Shown here piece by piece: positions 61,974 to 64,000 of a DNA stretch of 64,000 nt. This stretch comes from JANYJZ01 sp964523395 (lineage in GTDB: Bacteria > Bacteroidota > Ignavibacteria > UBA10030 > SZUA-254): assembly GCA_964523395.1 (NCBI GenBank), contig CAZFXS010000007.1, positions 166,018-230,017 of the forward strand. The letters are read 5' to 3'. The notes under the pieces were generated by a model. That model ran no database searches. It was not told the origin of the DNA and saw nothing but the letters and a program-made list of their open reading frames with translations. How positions within the stretch are numbered: position 1 is the first letter of the stretch; each line of letters begins with the position of its first letter. A program made the position numbers and the translations under genes.

Positions 61974-62399
61974 TTGGAATCCTCACCGCCGAACATCCTG
62001 ATTGTCGAAGACAATCTTGCCCACCAAAAAATCACAGAATATGTGTTCAAACACAATAAGTTACCGGCAAAATTATTTGTGGTTCGGGACGGACAAGAAG
62101 CTGTCGATTACATTTTCCGAAAGAATCAATATGCTGATGAAGCGGTCTATCCGCGGCCTGATTTGATTCTCCTTGATCTTAATCTCCCGAAACGAGATGG
62201 CAGGGAAGTATTGAGAATTATTAAAGAGGACGCGTCTGTAAAAGACATTCCTGTAGTTATTGTCAGCACATCAGACAGGCAGGAGGATGTTACTTATGCG
62301 ATGGAAAGGGGAGCCGTAGCATATGTCAGCAAATCGAGCGGGTTTGATAAATTCAACGAGGAGTTGAGTGCAGTATTGGTATATGCAAAGAAGAAATAA
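61974..62399 (+). CDS. Single-domain response regulator (CheY/Rcp1-like)
   Basis: 141 residues from a TTG start. Acidic pocket residues near VEDN, the phospho-acceptor aspartate in LILLDLNLP, the threonine/serine in IVSTSD and the lysine in VAYVSKS. It lacks an output domain, so it likely acts by protein-protein contact. RcP1-type proteins partner with phytochrome or light kinases; no kinase is next to it. Confidence 0.93.
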   Translation: MESSPPNILIVEDNLAHQKITEYVFKHNKLPAKLFVVRDGQEAVDYIFRKNQYADEAVYPRPDLILLDLNLPKRDGREVLRIIKEDASVKDIPVVIVSTSDRQEDVTYAMERGAVAYVSKSSGFDKFNEELSAVLVYAKKK

Positions 62400-62404
62400 G
62401 TTTT

Positions 62405-62469
62405 GAGATGATGAGCGGAGACGAACCATCTCAAGAACCTTTAATTCGTACTTCGTCTCCGCTCGGTAC
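62405..62469. repeat. Palindromic repeat doublet, core family A, copies 5 and 6
   Basis: Copy 5 (62405-62432): arms GAGATG / CATCTC around TGAGCGGAGACGAA. Copy 6 (62448-62469): arms GTAC around TTCGTCTCCGCTC, the core in reverse. The doublet lies between the response regulator and the anti-sigma-like gene. Confidence 0.75.
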
Positions 62470-62484
62470 TCATCTTAAATATTG

Positions 62485-63081
62485 CTACGTCGGCTCAATC
62501 TCCCGGAGCTCGATTGTGCCGCCATACTTCAGGTGCGGGCACTCCGATGCGATCTTCACCGCTTCATTGTAATCCTTCGCTTCAATTACGAAGTATCCTC
62601 CCATCATCATCGATTCCGATATCCGCGCGCTTTCGGTAACGTTAAGCTCACCGTGTGATTTGGTGAGAATGCGTCCTGTGCCGCGCAGTTTCTCGCCGGT
62701 AATATAGCGTCCGGAAGAATATATTCCTCCAGCCCACTGGCTGTACTCGGCAACGAGGTCGGCGACGTTTTCCGGTTCCCCGGGCGGTTCGTGAAGCAGG
62801 AGAACATATAACGGATTCTTATGTTGATGTTCGGCGGCTTGTGAGTTACTCTTGCCTGCAAAATATCCGCCTGTTCCGCCCAGCACTAACAGCACAACTG
62901 CGGCGGCGATTTTTGCCATCCAGCTCCATCCCGCTGATGGTGCGGGAGTAATGAGTTCGCGATTCTTCAGTTCGGTCATAATTTTTTCCTCTAGTGAATG
63001 TGGAGGCATGCGGTGGCGCGGCAAAGCGTCGAATTTCCGCTGTTCCTCCGGTGATAAATTCTGTTCATCATAATTGGTCAT
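62485..63081 (-). CDS. Anti-sigma-like membrane protein fused to a YCII/DGPF-type domain
   Basis: 198 residues. N-terminus (1-50) is a short charged helical region, then one transmembrane helix (about 54-76) and a soluble C-terminal part (91-195) with LYVLLLHEPPG and FVIEAKDYNEAVKIASECP, which looks like the YCII/DGPF family. Its start overlaps the stop of the ECF sigma factor gene (ATGA at 63078). DGPF proteins are usually separate genes beside ECF factors; here the domain is tethered to a membrane anchor. I infer an anti-sigma or sensor role. Confidence 0.72.
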   Translation of the reverse strand: MTNYDEQNLSPEEQRKFDALPRHRMPPHSLEEKIMTELKNRELITPAPSAGWSWMAKIAAAVVLLVLGGTGGYFAGKSNSQAAEHQHKNPLYVLLLHEPPGEPENVADLVAEYSQWAGGIYSSGRYITGEKLRGTGRILTKSHGELNVTESARISESMMMGGYFVIEAKDYNEAVKIASECPHLKYGGTIELREIEPT

Positions 63082-63653
63082 AACGCCTGATCCTTCTGTT
63101 TGTCGTACGACAGCAAGCTGCGGACAGCCGTTCTAGCGCGTGAAAGCTGGCTCTTTGAAGTCCCCGTCTCAATACCAAGCAATGTCCCGATTTCCTCGTG
63201 CGTGTAACCTTCGACGTCGTGAAGAACCAGGATTGCGCGGTAGCCGTCAGGTAGTTTCGCGATTGCGTCTTCGAGATCGATTTGTTCCGGTGAAACCGTT
63301 TCGATTGCCGGCGATGCAACGGCTTCCCAGTCGATATCTGTTTCATTTTCTGCTTTCGCCCGACTCCTGAACAGCTCACGGCAGCGATTGACGGCAATTC
63401 CCGACAGCCACGTGGTGAAACTCGATTCCCACCGGAAATTGTCCAACCGCTCCACAGCCCTGATCCAGGTCTCCTGCACCACCTCCTCGGCATCAGCTTG
63501 GCGGTATCCGACAAGCCGGTACACGAGTTGGAAGAGATAGGGCGTACATTGCCTGTACAAGCGACGAAACGCCTGCTCATCCCGTGTTGCGAGAAAACCC
63601 TCTACAAGACTGCGGTTATCCGCCTGCTTGCGTTGATGTGGAACCGGTTCCAT
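63078..63653 (-). CDS. ECF sigma factor (second)
   Basis: 191 residues. Region 2 (YRLVGYRQADAEEVVQETWI) and region 4 (TLLGIETGTSKSQLSRARTAV) are clear. Distinct from the sigma factor at 32593 in sequence and in partner type. It is translationally coupled to the membrane protein downstream, which should be its partner. An inverted repeat lies 32 bp upstream of its start. Confidence 0.93.
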   Translation of the reverse strand: MEPVPHQRKQADNRSLVEGFLATRDEQAFRRLYRQCTPYLFQLVYRLVGYRQADAEEVVQETWIRAVERLDNFRWESSFTTWLSGIAVNRCRELFRSRAKAENETDIDWEAVASPAIETVSPEQIDLEDAIAKLPDGYRAILVLHDVEGYTHEEIGTLLGIETGTSKSQLSRARTAVRSLLSYDKQKDQAL

Positions 63654-64000
63654 GTGCTAATGAGTGAGGATTTGTAGCCAAATGGTTGCATCACTTTGTG
63701 ATGCAACTTCAAAAAAAGACAAGATTTTTTTTAACGGGATCGCAATCACTTGCCATTTGCTGCAGTTTATTAGGTAAAATGAGCAAAAATAAATATATGC
63801 TTTGCGATTTTATCCATGAGTATAATATTTGAAGTCAAAACTAATCACCTCGGATAAAATCGCATTTAAAGTGGGAATGGTTTAAACGAGCCGTTAGTTG
63901 TGATTGCGAAAGATTCTCTTTTTTATCCGCCATCTTTGTGGCGGAGGTACTTTCTCTTCTAAAGTAACTATGTTACAAAATAAGTTGAGTCTCGCAATTA
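63654..64000. other. Region upstream of the second ECF sigma factor with inverted repeats
   Basis: About 350 bp with no credible gene. It holds a perfect 10-bp inverted repeat (63685-63707), a 12-bp inverted pair GCGATTTTATCC / GGATAAAATCGC at 63804-63815 and 63852-63863, and a short CCGCC/GGCGG hairpin near 63929-63947. Confidence 0.5.
63685..63707. promoter_or_regulatory. Perfect inverted repeat upstream of the ECF sigma gene
   Basis: GTTGCATCAC and GTGATGCAAC with a TTT centre. It could be an operator or a hairpin in the leader of the minus-strand gene; the gene starts 32 bp away. Confidence 0.45.

Noticed and set aside
1..64000. CRISPR arrays, prophage, integrase or transposase genes
   Set aside because: None was found on reading; repeats seen are short palindromes without regular spacing.

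Overview
The window looks like chromosomal, mostly housekeeping DNA from a bacterium of the Bacteroidota/Chlorobi/Ignavibacteria (FCB) assemblage. This placement is inference from gene content: a bacillithiol-type BshA, an adjacent folP-cdaA pair, a DUF6249-like protein beside an ECF sigma factor, a biopterin gene set of the kind known in Chlorobi, SUF genes with an Rrf2 regulator, and tandem membrane pyrophosphatases. Base composition is moderate, genes are tightly packed with many ATGA or TGATG overlaps, and Shine-Dalgarno motifs (AAAGGA, GGAG) are common. No rRNA, CRISPR, phage, integrase or transposase gene was seen. One complete tRNA (Pro, anticodon CGG) lies at 61606-61680.

Layout. 99-4666: two peroxiredoxins, then a pterin run (6-pyruvoyl-tetrahydropterin synthase, GTP cyclohydrolase I, two short-chain reductases) that could make tetrahydrobiopterin, then a ferredoxin-NADP reductase-like enzyme. 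4724-9846: methyltransferase, HD protein, outer-membrane proteins, MoeZ-like E1/rhodanese, and a GIY-YIG nuclease bracketed by palindromic repeats. 9880-17539 (minus): a tyrosine/homogentisate catabolic cluster (HisC-like aminotransferase, HPPD, FAH-type hydrolase, HGD, flavin-reductase-domain protein, acyl-CoA ligase, lipoprotein). With the pterin cluster this suggests a phenylalanine/tyrosine degradation route, although the phenylalanine hydroxylase itself is not here. 17720-32022: a 1173-residue surface protein, DNA repair genes (Ogt, PcrA/UvrD), a YihY-family protein, a pilin-like operon ending in a GspE/PilB ATPase, and an amino-acid permease. 32094-43814: an ECF sigma/zinc anti-sigma pair, UppP, two membrane pyrophosphatases of different K+ classes, a sodium symporter with a 46-residue companion peptide, DedA, MgtC and BshA.

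44327-53474: a small zinc-ribbon protein, then a SUF operon (Rrf2 regulator, IscS-type desulfurase, unknown 97-aa protein, SufB, C, D, S, U, T, A) and a Tat-signal superoxide dismutase. 53783-63653: AlkA-like glycosylase, Y-family polymerase, DUF493, small zinc and basic proteins, FolP, CdaA (c-di-AMP synthase), PCM, MiaA, TauE/SafE, tRNA-Pro, a response regulator, and an ECF sigma factor whose partner fuses an anti-sigma-like membrane region to a YCII/DGPF-type domain.

The most unusual signal is in the gaps between genes. There are several families of small palindromic repeats: a conserved core with changing arms (8440, 8840, 8865, 62405, 62448, and a bare core at 53483), a 138-bp MITE-like element with 15-bp terminal inverted repeats and a 10-bp target duplication upstream of bshA (43861-43998), a 27-29-bp hairpin cassette with identical arms nested inside other repeats at two places, and a 30-bp twin hairpin inserted exactly in the T-loop of a duplicated tRNA-Pro 3' end (61720-61784). 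These read as active or recently active miniature repeats with no recognisable transposase in the window; the GIY-YIG gene is the only local nuclease candidate.
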